This document shows positions 28,128-36,639 of a stretch of 64,000 nt of DNA, one piece after another (the stretch's first letter is position 1; each line of letters starts with the position of its first letter). Source of the stretch: Luteibaculum oceani (GTDB taxonomy: Bacteria > Bacteroidota > Bacteroidia > Flavobacteriales_D > Luteibaculaceae). The notes under the pieces are model-generated. The model did no database searches. It was not told the origin of the DNA and saw only the letters and a program-made list of their open reading frames with translations. The position numbers were made by a program, and so were the translations under genes. The stretch covers positions 372,001 to 436,000 of the forward strand of contig NZ_VORB01000001.1 in the NCBI RefSeq assembly GCF_007995015.1, read 5' to 3'.

Positions 28128-28135
28128 TATCTTCG
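28128..28135 (+). promoter_or_regulatory. -7 promoter box of gltX
   Basis: TATCTTCG, 16 nt upstream of the gltX ATG. The identical box precedes tRNA-Cys and the GNAT-nitrilase gene. Confidence 0.5.
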
Positions 28136-28151
28136 CAGAAATTTTCCACAG

Positions 28152-29675
28152 ATGGCAGACAAAGTTAGGGTAAGATTTGCACCAAGCCCAACCGGACCTT
28201 TACATATGGGTGGCGTAAGAACCGCATTGTATAATTATTTATTCGCCAAAAAGCATGGGGGTGATTTTATTCTACGCATAGAAGACACGGATCAAACCCG
28301 TTATGTGCCTGGTGCTGAAGACTATATAGTAGAAGCACTAAAATGGTCTGGAATTGCTCCAGACGAGGGGCAAGGGTTTGGAGGTAGCTTTGGACCTTAC
28401 CGCCAAAGTGAAAGAAAAGATCTTTATTACCAATACGCACAGCAACTTGTAGACTCTGGGAATGCTTACTATGCATTTGATACAGCTGAAGAGCTGGAGG
28501 AAATGCGTGAGCGCTTAAAAAAGGCAAAGGTTGCAGCACCTCAATACAACGCCGTTACAAGAGGATCTATGAAAAACTCAGTCTCACTATCGGCTGAGGA
28601 AGTTGAGAAGAGATTAGAAAATGGCGATCCTTATGTAATTCGCCTTAAAGTTCCGCGCAACGAAGAGATTCGATTTTTTGACGAAATAAGAGGCTGGGTA
28701 GTTGTGCATAGCTCTAACCTAGACGACAAGGTGCTTTTTAAAAGCGATGGAATGCCTACCTATCACTTGGCAAATATTGTAGACGACCACCTAATGAAAA
28801 TTACCCATGTAATTAGAGGGGAAGAGTGGTTGCCATCTGCTCCAACGCATATTTTGTTGTATAAGTTTTTGGAATGGGAAGCACCAAAAATGGCCCACCT
28901 TCCACTTATTTTAAAGCCCGATGGAAACGGTAAGCTTAGTAAAAGAGATGGAGATCGTTTAGGATTTCCGGTTTTCCCAATAGATTGGATAGACCCAATT
29001 AGTGGAGAAAAGTCTAGCGGATATAGAGAAAAGGGATATTACCCCGAAGCTTTTGTAAATATGCTTGCGTTTTTAGGTTGGAACCCTGGTACCGAACAAG
29101 AAATTTTCAGTTTGGCAGAACTGGTAGACGCATTCTCAATTGAAAGAGTAGGGAAGAGTGGTTCAAAATTTGACCCCGAGAAAACAAAGTGGTTTAATCA
29201 GCAATGGTTAAGAAAGCAGTCGGATGACAATTTAGTCACTGCTTTAAAGCCAATTCTAGAGAAAGAAAACTTGGATATTCCTTCCTATGAGTTTTTAAAA
29301 GGTTATGTGTCTTTAATGAAGGAGAGAGCACAGTTTCCAACTGATTTGCTTGAAGGAAAATACCTATTGACTGAGCCTCAAGAGTACGATGCGAAAACCA
29401 TTAAGAAAAAGTGGAAAGAAAACACTCCTGAATTAATGGGGAAATTAGCGGAAGTATTGCGCGGCGTGGAAGATTTTTCCGCTGAAAATATAGAAACTGC
29501 TTTTAAGAAGTTTCTTGAAGACCAAAACGTAGGAATGGGTGCTGTCTTACCGAACTTTAGAGTATTGGTTACCGGAATGGGAATGGGGCCATCTATGTTT
29601 CAAATTTCTGAGTTGCTTGGAAAAGATCCGGTTCTAAAAAGAATTGAGGAAGGAATTACAAAATTGAGCAACTAA
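28152..29675 (+). CDS. gltX: Glutamate-tRNA ligase
   Basis: A class I aminoacyl-tRNA synthetase of 507 residues that charges tRNA-Glu. The HIGH-type motif reads FAPSPTGPLHMGGVRTALYN (Met in place of the usual Ile/Leu) and the KMSKS motif is GKLSKRDGDRL. The C-terminal anticodon-binding region is present. Whether it also charges tRNA-Gln, as in organisms using GatCAB, cannot be told from this window. It stops directly before folB with no gap. Confidence 0.97.
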   Translation: MADKVRVRFAPSPTGPLHMGGVRTALYNYLFAKKHGGDFILRIEDTDQTRYVPGAEDYIVEALKWSGIAPDEGQGFGGSFGPYRQSERKDLYYQYAQQLVDSGNAYYAFDTAEELEEMRERLKKAKVAAPQYNAVTRGSMKNSVSLSAEEVEKRLENGDPYVIRLKVPRNEEIRFFDEIRGWVVVHSSNLDDKVLFKSDGMPTYHLANIVDDHLMKITHVIRGEEWLPSAPTHILLYKFLEWEAPKMAHLPLILKPDGNGKLSKRDGDRLGFPVFPIDWIDPISGEKSSGYREKGYYPEAFVNMLAFLGWNPGTEQEIFSLAELVDAFSIERVGKSGSKFDPEKTKWFNQQWLRKQSDDNLVTALKPILEKENLDIPSYEFLKGYVSLMKERAQFPTDLLEGKYLLTEPQEYDAKTIKKKWKENTPELMGKLAEVLRGVEDFSAENIETAFKKFLEDQNVGMGAVLPNFRVLVTGMGMGPSMFQISELLGKDPVLKRIEEGITKLSN

Positions 29676-30032
29676 ATGGTTGGCGAAATAAAGATCAATA
29701 ACCTAGAAGTATTTGGTTTTCATGGCTGTATGGAGGAGGAATCCATTATTGGTACTCGCTTTACAGTTAATGCTACCATAAGGTATAATTTAGCAAAGGC
29801 GGCATTATCAGACGACTTGCAGCATGCGGTGGATTATGGACAGGTCTCCGAAATTATAAAGCGAGAAGTTAAGCAACGTAATAATTTGGTTGAAACCGTA
29901 ATTGTTCGAATCGTAAACAAGTTAAAATCTGAAATTCAAGGAATTGAGTGGCTACGAGTTGAACTAACTAAGCATGCACCGCCAATAAATGCTAATGTTG
30001 AAAGTATTAGCTTAGTTTTAGAGAGCGATTAA
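29676..30032 (+). CDS. folB: Dihydroneopterin aldolase
   Basis: FolB converts dihydroneopterin to 6-hydroxymethyl-dihydropterin in folate synthesis. The 118-residue protein shows the family start IKINNLEVFGFHGCMEEE with the conserved pterin-binding Glu, a central DYGQVSEII, and LTKHAPPI carrying the catalytic Lys. Its ATG follows the gltX stop immediately, so the two are co-translated. Confidence 0.92.
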   Translation: MVGEIKINNLEVFGFHGCMEEESIIGTRFTVNATIRYNLAKAALSDDLQHAVDYGQVSEIIKREVKQRNNLVETVIVRIVNKLKSEIQGIEWLRVELTKHAPPINANVESISLVLESD

Positions 30033-30046
30033 TTATTATAATTCAT

Positions 30047-30054
30047 TATCTTCG
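30047..30054 (+). promoter_or_regulatory. -7 promoter box of tRNA-Cys
   Basis: TATCTTCG, 13 nt upstream of the tRNA 5' end. A promoter here supports separate transcription of the tRNA. Confidence 0.5.
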
Positions 30055-30067
30055 CACTCGAAACAAT

Positions 30068-30138
30068 GGTTTCGTGGCCGAGTGGCTAGGCAGAGGTCTG
30101 CAAAACCTTGTACGGCGGTTCGAATCCGCCCGAAACCT
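30068..30138 (+). tRNA. tRNA-Cys (GCA)
   Basis: A complete cloverleaf: acceptor GGTTTCG (30068-30074) pairs with CGAAACC (30131-30137). The anticodon GCA is at 30100-30102, the T-arm has GGTTCGAATCC, and the discriminator is U, as expected for tRNA-Cys. CCA is not encoded. Confidence 0.97.
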
Positions 30139-30143
30139 CAAGA

Positions 30144-30173
30144 AAAAACCCGCGATAATTCGCGGGTTTTTTT
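30144..30173 (+). terminator. Rho-independent terminator after tRNA-Cys
   Basis: Stem AAACCCGCG (30146-30154) / CGCGGGTTT (30161-30169) with a 6-nt loop and a long T-run. The A-run on the left could let it work for the opposite strand too. Confidence 0.92.
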
Positions 30174-30201
30174 GTTTTAGGTAATTGTTGAGGGTTTACC
30201 T

Positions 30202-30432
30202 TCAATTCGAGATTATATTGTCAATACTATTGGTTCTAATTGCGCATATAAGGCGAGTTAATCCACCCGAAAAAAACCAATGCAAACTCCTAAGAATGGA
30301 GGCAAATGTTATTAGACCCGTTATGAAGTAAAAAAGCTGGTGCGGATCATTCCAAAAATCAAAGTCTAATCCTACCATCTGGGTTACACCAACATTAAAT
30401 ATCAGAGCAAACAACATTAAAAAAGCCTTCAT
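30202..30432 (-). CDS. Small membrane protein of unknown function
   Basis: 76 residues starting MKAFLMLFALIFNVGVTQMV, with a first hydrophobic segment or signal-like stretch at 1-20 and a second around 37-60. I do not recognise a family. I chose the ATG at 30432 because a -7 box (30453-30460) overlaps the TTG start of the longer frame. It is single, followed by the tRNA-Cys terminator on the other side. Could be spurious, but the promoter box and hydrophobic pattern support it. Confidence 0.5.
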   Translation of the reverse strand: MKAFLMLFALIFNVGVTQMVGLDFDFWNDPHQLFYFITGLITFASILRSLHWFFSGGLTRLICAIRTNSIDNIISN

Positions 30433-30452
30433 ATGATTGGTTTTTGGTGAAA

Positions 30453-30460
30453 CCAATTTA
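30453..30460 (-). promoter_or_regulatory. Probable -7 promoter box of the small membrane protein gene
   Basis: TAAATTGG on the minus strand, 20 nt upstream of the ATG at 30432. Confidence 0.35.
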
Positions 30461-30502
30461 CATGGGCTTTCTATGAAATTTTAGGATAACCGATAAGAGG
30501 TA

Positions 30503-31987
30503 TTAATAGGAGGATAAAATATCTTCTTGGTATTCGATGAGATACAAATCGTGATATCTAATTTTTTTACCCGAACGGTAAATTGGAAAACGAATAAGTT
30601 TTTTCACTGGAACGTATCTATTTGGAAGTTTTTCTAATCTATCGTGAAAACCATTGCTTTGATGAAAGAACAAGTATTGATTTGAATTTTCAGGTGAATT
30701 AAACCTTTGGTTTAATCGAACAAATTCATGTGTGTTTTTTCTCGGTCCAACACAAATTAATGGTTGATTTTTTGGCCGCACATAGTGTTCTATATGCCCT
30801 GCTGGAAACCAATTTAAACTGAGGAGAGAGGTTTTAGAGAATTCTGGGTTTTCAGCAAGCCATAGCTGGTAGTTAGCGCCTAGTTGTCTCCAGCCAAATA
30901 GGTCTTGGGTTGGGTCGTTTTTACCTAGTTTATCTCCTTTTTTGGAGCCTAAATTCGATCCGTAATTGGTTATATACCATCCGCCAAGTAGTATGGCAGC
31001 ATTAAATATCAGTCCAGCGAATAAAAGTTTCCTTTTCTTTTCACGCATGTTAAGGGCCAACCAAACGGTAATTCCAATAAAGGCAGGACCAGTCCAGTGG
31101 GGAAGTGTTGTTTTGGATAGGGCGAGTACTGTACTGATGAGAAAAAGAGCTAATCCTGAATATAAAAGCCAGGCAGCTTTTGTTTTATTACCACGGTTAA
31201 ATAGCGTAAGAAACAAAACCAATATTATGATTGGGTTATAATAAAGAAGCTGACCCGCAAAAAAAGCACCCAGGCTATTGAGGTTTATTCCATTTTCTAA
31301 AAATCCCACTCGGTCTCCGTGAAAAGAAAAGCTAGCCCAGTCGTTCATTGAATTCCATAGAATGGTAGGGATTAAGCCTAAAGAAAAAAGGAAACAGTAT
31401 AATATAAACTGGGTGCTGATAATTCTCTTTCGGTTGTGAACGAGGTAGTACAACAACAGCCCAGCTGGTAGGCAAACCGCGTGGTATTTAGTAGCTAGGG
31501 CAAGGGCTCCGAGAACCCCTCCAAGAACAGTTGGTGTTGTGCTGCCAGTATTTTCGGCTTTTTCCCAAAATAAAAGAGAGAGTAACCAAAAGCTTAGTTG
31601 AAAGCTATCGGGTAATAAAAAAACGCCCGCAATTAGAAATAGGTACAGCGAAGCATTGAAAATCAACAAGCCATTTACTGCACTGCTTGTCCCATTTCTT
31701 CTCAGTAACCAACGATAAATGATTATTTGATTTAGAACAGAGAATATAATTGGTCCTAATCTAACCGTGAAATCAGTAATAATGGTTCCGCCTAAAGTAA
31801 ATATCCATCCTAACCATCCTAAAACTCCAGGGTGATCAAAGTAGGAAAGGGCTGGGTATTTTATGTAGAGAACGTAGTATACCTCATCGTTGCCAAGTTC
31901 TACTGTAAGCGCTAGGAAAATTGAAATCAAAAGACTTAGCAGGATAAGAAAATATGCTAGGCGATGTGATTTAATATTCTCCCACAT
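30503..31987 (-). CDS. Glycosyltransferase family 39/83-like polytopic membrane protein
   Basis: 494 residues with about ten hydrophobic segments. The periplasmic loop after the first helix carries the acidic pair in ELGNDEVYYVLYI followed by ALSYFDHPGVLGW, the pattern of ArnT/PMT-type transferases, which take sugars from polyprenyl-phosphate donors. Acceptor and sugar are unknown. It is the last gene of the four-gene minus-strand operon beginning at 34350, separated from the NUDIX gene by one base. Confidence 0.85.
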   Translation of the reverse strand: MWENIKSHRLAYFLILLSLLISIFLALTVELGNDEVYYVLYIKYPALSYFDHPGVLGWLGWIFTLGGTIITDFTVRLGPIIFSVLNQIIIYRWLLRRNGTSSAVNGLLIFNASLYLFLIAGVFLLPDSFQLSFWLLSLLFWEKAENTGSTTPTVLGGVLGALALATKYHAVCLPAGLLLYYLVHNRKRIISTQFILYCFLFSLGLIPTILWNSMNDWASFSFHGDRVGFLENGINLNSLGAFFAGQLLYYNPIIILVLFLTLFNRGNKTKAAWLLYSGLALFLISTVLALSKTTLPHWTGPAFIGITVWLALNMREKKRKLLFAGLIFNAAILLGGWYITNYGSNLGSKKGDKLGKNDPTQDLFGWRQLGANYQLWLAENPEFSKTSLLSLNWFPAGHIEHYVRPKNQPLICVGPRKNTHEFVRLNQRFNSPENSNQYLFFHQSNGFHDRLEKLPNRYVPVKKLIRFPIYRSGKKIRYHDLYLIEYQEDILSSY

Positions 31988-31988
31988 G

Positions 31989-32405
31989 TTAGCCTCTCTT
32001 TGCCGTTCGGAAATTTGGGGTTGGCTCCAAGTATTGAATTATTGCTGGAAGTAAAATGGCATCTGCCGGGGTCCAGCGTTTCAACTTTAAATCCTGCGCT
32101 TCTAGCCACTGAACCTCCTCGTGTTCCTTGAGTGTTAGGTTACCTGAAATTATTTTGCAGCATACAGGTTCTAGCACTATGTGGTTTATAGGATCAAATA
32201 CTCGGGTGGGATTAAACCTTCCAGAGGGAACCACAATCAGGTCGAGCTCTTCTTTAATTTCTCTGATAATCGCTTCAAAAGCGTTTTCTCCAGTTTCAAT
32301 TTTTCCACCAGGAAACTCCCAAAAGCCTCCCATAGATCTTTCTTTGGCTCTTTGAGCAGCAAGAATTTTATTTCCAGAGGTAATTATGGCACATGCAACA
32401 TCCAT
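31989..32405 (-). CDS. MutT-like NUDIX hydrolase
   Basis: 138 residues. The NUDIX box is GGKIETGENAFEAIIREIKE followed by ELDL; the last Gly of the canonical box is Asp here. The start DVACAIITSGNKILAAQR and WEFPGGK resemble MutT and CTP pyrophosphohydrolase types, which clean damaged or non-canonical nucleoside triphosphates. Substrate is not certain. Its ATG overlaps the VOC gene stop by one base (TAATG). Confidence 0.88.
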   Translation of the reverse strand: MDVACAIITSGNKILAAQRAKERSMGGFWEFPGGKIETGENAFEAIIREIKEELDLIVVPSGRFNPTRVFDPINHIVLEPVCCKIISGNLTLKEHEEVQWLEAQDLKLKRWTPADAILLPAIIQYLEPTPNFRTAKRG

Positions 32406-32824
32406 TAGGGGCGGTTTACGTTTTTGCCGTCGTCGTAGGTTTTCATTACCTCGTCTACCGGCTCCCAGAGTTCAATTTTGTTGTTTTCTGGGTCCAGGAT
32501 ATGCGCAAACTTACCATATTCAAAGCTTTCGGGCTCCTTACATGGGTGAATACCTTTTGTGGCAAGTTTTTCCAGGAGCACATCCAAGTTGTCCACCCTA
32601 AAATTAATCATAAAATTTTTGGGGCTGGGCTTTATATAGTCGTTGTTGCTGAAAGCCGAAAATTGAAGGTATCCGCGGTCCGAAGCTTTGTCGGATCTCT
32701 CAAAAAGAAAACCATAGCCATTATTTACTAGCCCTAAATTTTCCTCGTACCATTGGTATAAGGCTTTTGGATCTTCGGAAACAAAAAATACTCCTCCTAC
32801 GCCAATTACTCTTCCGTTGCTCAT
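32405..32824 (-). CDS. VOC (glyoxalase/bleomycin-resistance fold) family protein
   Basis: 139 residues with two beta-alpha-beta-beta-beta units: VIGVGGVFFVSEDPKALYQWYEENLG at the start and NFRVDNLDVLLEKLATKGI and FAHILDPENNKIELWEP in the second half, where the final Glu is the usual metal position. The reaction is unknown. It is coupled by one-base overlaps to both neighbours (GNAT-nitrilase upstream, NUDIX downstream), which suggests a shared small-molecule role. Confidence 0.85.
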   Translation of the reverse strand: MSNGRVIGVGGVFFVSEDPKALYQWYEENLGLVNNGYGFLFERSDKASDRGYLQFSAFSNNDYIKPSPKNFMINFRVDNLDVLLEKLATKGIHPCKEPESFEYGKFAHILDPENNKIELWEPVDEVMKTYDDGKNVNRP

Positions 32825-34350
32825 TACTTTTTAAGATTTACTCGTTCTAGGTTGTACAAATCCTTCCTTCTGTCTTTAAGGTTGGTTACCGCGCCATTTT
32901 CATGCAGCTCTTTCAAAAGACTGGTGTCGCAATCTGCAATTAATATCATTTCGGTATTAGGTGTGGCTTCAGTTTTTATTCCGTTGGTCGGAAAGGAAAA
33001 GTCGCACGGGGTAAATACCACAGATTGGGCATACTGTATATCCATGTTGTGAACCTTGGGTAAGTTCCCAACAGAACCAGCTAGGGCAACATATACCTCA
33101 TTTTCTATGGCTCTTGCTTGAGCACAATATCGTACGCGACCGTATCCATTTTGAGTATCCGTTAAGAAGGGCACAAATAATATATGCATTTCGTCGTCAG
33201 CCAATATTCTAGAAAGTTCCGGAAACTCTACATCGTAGCAAATGAGTACGCCAATTTTACCGCAATCGGTGTCAAAAGTTCGAAGCATATCTCCTCCTGC
33301 CATTCCCCAAACTTTTACCTCATCAGGCGTAGGGTGAATTTTTATGTATTCATCAATTTTACCACTTCTATGGTACAAGTATCCCACGTTGTAAAGTCTT
33401 TGATCTTCTTTTACAACAGGCATACTTCCTCCAACAATATTTATGTTGTACCCAATTGCTAATTCAGCAAATTTCTTGCTTATGGAGTCGGTAAACTCTG
33501 CGAGCTTTCTAATGGCATCTGATTCGGATAAGTGATTGAATTGTGCCATAAGAGGAGCATTAAAAAACTCCGGGAAGAGAACGAAATCACAGCGGTACCC
33601 CGAAACTGCATCAACAAAATATTCTACCTGATCCAGAAGTTCATCTACACTTGCATAGGGACGCATTTGCCACTGCACTAGGCCCAGCCGTACTATGGGT
33701 TTAGCTTTTTTAATGGGTTCCGGAGAAGGCTCTTCGTAGTATATATTATCCCATTGTAAAAGAACAGCATATTCCTTTGATTCCTTATCTCCAGGTAGGT
33801 AGTGCTTTAAGATTTTCTTAGCATGAAAATCATTGCTCAGCTGAAAGTTTAGGACAGGATCGTGAATTTCCTTATGTCTAACTTTTTCTATGTACTCTCT
33901 TGGGGTTAAATCCTTCTGATACTTGTGATAATTGGGAATTCTTCCTCCAAAGACTATTGCTTTTAAATTGAGCTCCTCGCAAAGTTCTTTTCTAGCATCG
34001 TATAAGCGTCTTCCGAGTCTAAGTCCCCTAAAATCTGGATGAACAAAAATGTCTATACCATATAGCACGTTTCCAAATGGATCGTGTGTGGTGAATTTAA
34101 AGTCACCAGTAATTTCCTTGTAGGTATGGCTCTCGCCAAAATTGTCGAGGTTTATTATTATGGAGAGGGCACATGCTGCAAATTTGCCGTCTACGGTTAC
34201 ACAAAATTGTCCGGCTGGAAATTGCTCTAATAAGGCATTGATGTGATGCTCCTTCCAATGACTATCCTCCCAATTGGGGTAGGATGAAATCATTGATTCC
34301 TTCAGCCCTAAATAATCTTCCGAGTTTAATTTTCGTAATTCTACCTGCAT
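32824..34350 (-). CDS. Bifunctional GNAT acetyltransferase / carbon-nitrogen hydrolase
   Basis: 508 residues. The N-terminal GNAT domain (about 1-200) has the acetyl-CoA loop region IFVHPDFRGLRLGRRLYDAR. The C-terminal nitrilase-superfamily domain (about 218-505) has the catalytic triad Glu261 (LFPEFFNAP), Lys337 (YIKIHPTPDE) and Cys371 (GVLICYDVEFPELS). The fusion is a known nitrilase-superfamily branch, but its substrate is not established to my knowledge. It is the first of four coupled genes and has a TATCTTCG promoter box 18 nt upstream. Confidence 0.92.
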   Translation of the reverse strand: MQVELRKLNSEDYLGLKESMISSYPNWEDSHWKEHHINALLEQFPAGQFCVTVDGKFAACALSIIINLDNFGESHTYKEITGDFKFTTHDPFGNVLYGIDIFVHPDFRGLRLGRRLYDARKELCEELNLKAIVFGGRIPNYHKYQKDLTPREYIEKVRHKEIHDPVLNFQLSNDFHAKKILKHYLPGDKESKEYAVLLQWDNIYYEEPSPEPIKKAKPIVRLGLVQWQMRPYASVDELLDQVEYFVDAVSGYRCDFVLFPEFFNAPLMAQFNHLSESDAIRKLAEFTDSISKKFAELAIGYNINIVGGSMPVVKEDQRLYNVGYLYHRSGKIDEYIKIHPTPDEVKVWGMAGGDMLRTFDTDCGKIGVLICYDVEFPELSRILADDEMHILFVPFLTDTQNGYGRVRYCAQARAIENEVYVALAGSVGNLPKVHNMDIQYAQSVVFTPCDFSFPTNGIKTEATPNTEMILIADCDTSLLKELHENGAVTNLKDRRKDLYNLERVNLKK

Positions 34351-34368
34351 ATCATCAAAGTTACATCC

Positions 34369-34376
34369 CGAAGATA
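34369..34376 (-). promoter_or_regulatory. -7 promoter box of the GNAT-nitrilase operon
   Basis: TATCTTCG on the minus strand, 18 nt before the ATG. A second match, TAACTTTG (34363-34356), is too close to the ATG to leave a leader. Confidence 0.5.
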
Positions 34377-34389
34377 TGAGGAAGAGTAA

Positions 34390-34812
34390 TTACTTTATCG
34401 TTTGGTGCTTCTTATTTAATTTTTTTAAAACCTGTTTAAGGTTTTCTTCTGATAAAGGCTTTACAATGTACCCCTTAATTAAATTGTTCGATGCAGCTTT
34501 TTCCCGGTCGTTGTGAAATATTGAGGAAGAGAGCATTTCAATGTGAAGCTTTTCCGTTATGGAAGAGGAAAAATTGGTTAGCTTTTGTAAAAATTCCCAG
34601 CCATCCATAAATGGCATATTTATGTCCAAAAAAACAACTAAGGGAGAAGAATCATCGAAGTCCAAATTGTGCAATGCTTCTAATGCATCTGGACCGCTTT
34701 CGAATACGCGAGTTGTACCCACAAGATTTGATTCCTCAATTATGATTTTGTGGATAAAGTTCGATTCATCGTCATCATCGATTATGAATACTTGAGGGAT
34801 TTTTTGGTACAT
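34390..34812 (-). CDS. Stand-alone response regulator receiver
   Basis: A 140-residue CheY-like protein with no output domain. The acidic cluster IIDDDDESN, phosphoacceptor Asp63 (VFLDINMPFMDGWEF), Ser near LSSS and Lys in GYIVKPLSE are all present, so it should be phosphorylatable. It is oriented away from the histidine kinase gene at 35272. It resembles the receiver at 42818 (both have a (S/N)NFI stretch after the acidic cluster). Probable phosphorelay partner of one of the nearby kinases. Confidence 0.9.
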   Translation of the reverse strand: MYQKIPQVFIIDDDDESNFIHKIIIEESNLVGTTRVFESGPDALEALHNLDFDDSSPLVVFLDINMPFMDGWEFLQKLTNFSSSITEKLHIEMLSSSIFHNDREKAASNNLIKGYIVKPLSEENLKQVLKKLNKKHQTIK

Positions 34813-35178
34813 AATTTATTAATGCGCTCTGGGGAGTTTTACTAAAAGATCCCCTACAAGGTTCAAATGTAAATAGTTTAAGCCTTCTCTTAATAGCCTA
34901 AATTGAAAAGTCTTTATACTTTGACTTAAATTTTAGTTTTAATCTCCTCCTAGTTCCATTTGGCTAGGTATTTTCAAGTTAGGAAACGATAATCATAAGA
35001 ATAAGTTACAATAAAGCAATCTTTCCGTTAGGACAAATTAAAAAAGTGAACGAATGGACTTAACTAAAATATTTTAATGGGTATTGAAGTATAGTTTTCG
35101 TGAATTTACCAAATTAATCTCCTATTCGTCGAAAAAGAAGGATATTAATGCTTAACCTTGGGATTGATGAAAATCAGG
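34813..35178. other. 366-bp AT-rich intergenic region
   Basis: Lies between the divergent receiver and kinase genes. I see no tRNA, hairpin terminator or credible ORF. The kinase promoter begins at its right edge. A poor box, TCTTTTAG, on the minus strand near 34850 might serve the receiver gene. Confidence 0.4.
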
Positions 35179-35208
35179 TTGATTTATTTGTGAGTCCTAT
35201 TAGCTTTG
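35179..35208 (+). promoter_or_regulatory. Promoter of the 35.2-38.6 kb kinase operon
   Basis: TTG (35179-35181), a 19-nt spacer, and TAGCTTTG (35201-35208): both elements of the Bacteroidota -33/-7 promoter. It would give a leader of about 57 nt. Confidence 0.6.
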
Positions 35209-35271
35209 ATGTATTGTCGGAATTGATTTTATTACTTTTCCGCACATCATTCAATTCTCAAAAGAAACAAG

Positions 35272-36639
35272 TTGGAAAATAGTAAGGTGTTCTGGAAAAA
35301 AAGTGGGTTAGATTGGTTTAAGAGTAGCCTGTTTTGGCTTATTCCAGTGCTTATTATTTCAGCATTAGTTGATATCAGCCTAATTCAAGATGATGGCTTT
35401 CGGTTTATGTTATTCAAGGTAGCTGCCGTTTTTGCCGTAATTGCAGGTTGGCTGCTGGTGAAATCTAACTACAAACTATTAGGGCTTAGCTCTCCGGTCT
35501 TATACTTATTTATTTCTGGAATATTGGCTTACCAAGCGTTTCAAGTCAATGTAAACGAGCAAAGCATGATTCTTGCTCAACTGGTCTTCCTCAGTGTTTT
35601 TTTATCTGTCTTTTGGGTTTGGGGAAAATTGATCAACCTAGCAGGGGTTGTTGCCGTGGGCTTTGCTTTGGTATTTTTTGCTGAAGGAAGTGCTGAGTTT
35701 ATTCAAATTCATTTTTATCAAAATGGAATCTGGTTTTGGGTGATTCCTGTGATTGCCGCCATTTTAGTTCCATTTGTTAATCGTGAGCGCCTATTAATTC
35801 TAGAAAATCAAATTAATCAGATAGATCAGCAGGCTAAAGAAATTGAGAACTTAGAAGAGGAATTAAAACGAATTAAAGAAGAAATTAAGGAAGCTGAACA
35901 CAAGGAAAATAGAGTACTACGTGTGGCTGTCCACGATATTAATAACCGTATTGCTTCGCTTCAAAACTTAAGCAAGTTGTTTGAAATAAAATTCAACAAA
36001 ATGCACGAGGAGTCCCTAATTACCTACAACAAAAAGCTAAATGAAATTGCTTCGGAGTTAAAGGTGTTTACGGACAACCTAATGTCACCAGTGAAATCGA
36101 AGGATTTACCTGAAATTAAATTAAATAGCGATTACATAGAGCTAAAACCTCTGCTGGAAAACTTAATAGAAGACCTAAGACTTAAGGCCAGTCATAAAAA
36201 CATTAGCTTAAATCTTATTCAAACAAATAAGGATCTTCATTTACATGTCGATAGGACTTATTTAAAAGTAATCCTCAGGAATCTAATTAATTACGCTATA
36301 AAGTTTTCTCAAAACAATAATCAAGTAATAATTAGTTCCTCGGTTAGGTTTGGAAAAATTTATGTGGAGATTATGGATAAGTCTAGGGGTATAGAAAAGG
36401 ACACCCTAAAGCGCATGTTTAATTTCTTACCCGATAAGATTGAAGATAAATTGGAGGATACTACGAAGGGGATTGGACTTTCTGTTGCTAAATTTTTAGC
36501 TGAAAAAATGGGAGGAAGGGTAGATTACGAATCTTCAATTGAGCTTGGACTACACTTTAGTCTGGTTTTTGACGCGGTAACGTTACCTCCAGGCATAGTG
36601 GATGGAGCCCCTGCTGCTGGTCAACGGATTAAAAACTGA
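35272..36639 (+). CDS. Membrane histidine kinase with degenerate ATP-binding site
   Basis: 455 residues, starting at TTG (no upstream ATG in frame). Five or six membrane helices (about 20-170), a coiled coil (172-215), then a HisKA-like segment with His221 (VAVHDINNRIASL) and an HATPase domain (about 285-435). The N-box reads NLINYAIKF: the metal-coordinating Asn is Tyr341. The G1 box is D369-KSRG in place of DxGxG. The G2 box KGIGLSVAK is good. ATP binding may be weak, so it could be a pseudokinase or work through another kinase. Its TGA overlaps the next ATG by one base. Confidence 0.83.
   Translation: MENSKVFWKKSGLDWFKSSLFWLIPVLIISALVDISLIQDDGFRFMLFKVAAVFAVIAGWLLVKSNYKLLGLSSPVLYLFISGILAYQAFQVNVNEQSMILAQLVFLSVFLSVFWVWGKLINLAGVVAVGFALVFFAEGSAEFIQIHFYQNGIWFWVIPVIAAILVPFVNRERLLILENQINQIDQQAKEIENLEEELKRIKEEIKEAEHKENRVLRVAVHDINNRIASLQNLSKLFEIKFNKMHEESLITYNKKLNEIASELKVFTDNLMSPVKSKDLPEIKLNSDYIELKPLLENLIEDLRLKASHKNISLNLIQTNKDLHLHVDRTYLKVILRNLINYAIKFSQNNNQVIISSSVRFGKIYVEIMDKSRGIEKDTLKRMFNFLPDKIEDKLEDTTKGIGLSVAKFLAEKMGGRVDYESSIELGLHFSLVFDAVTLPPGIVDGAPAAGQRIKN

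Noticed and set aside
35209-35271. A riboswitch or small protein in the kinase leader
   Set aside because: Only about 60 nt, with no recognisable conserved structure or ORF.
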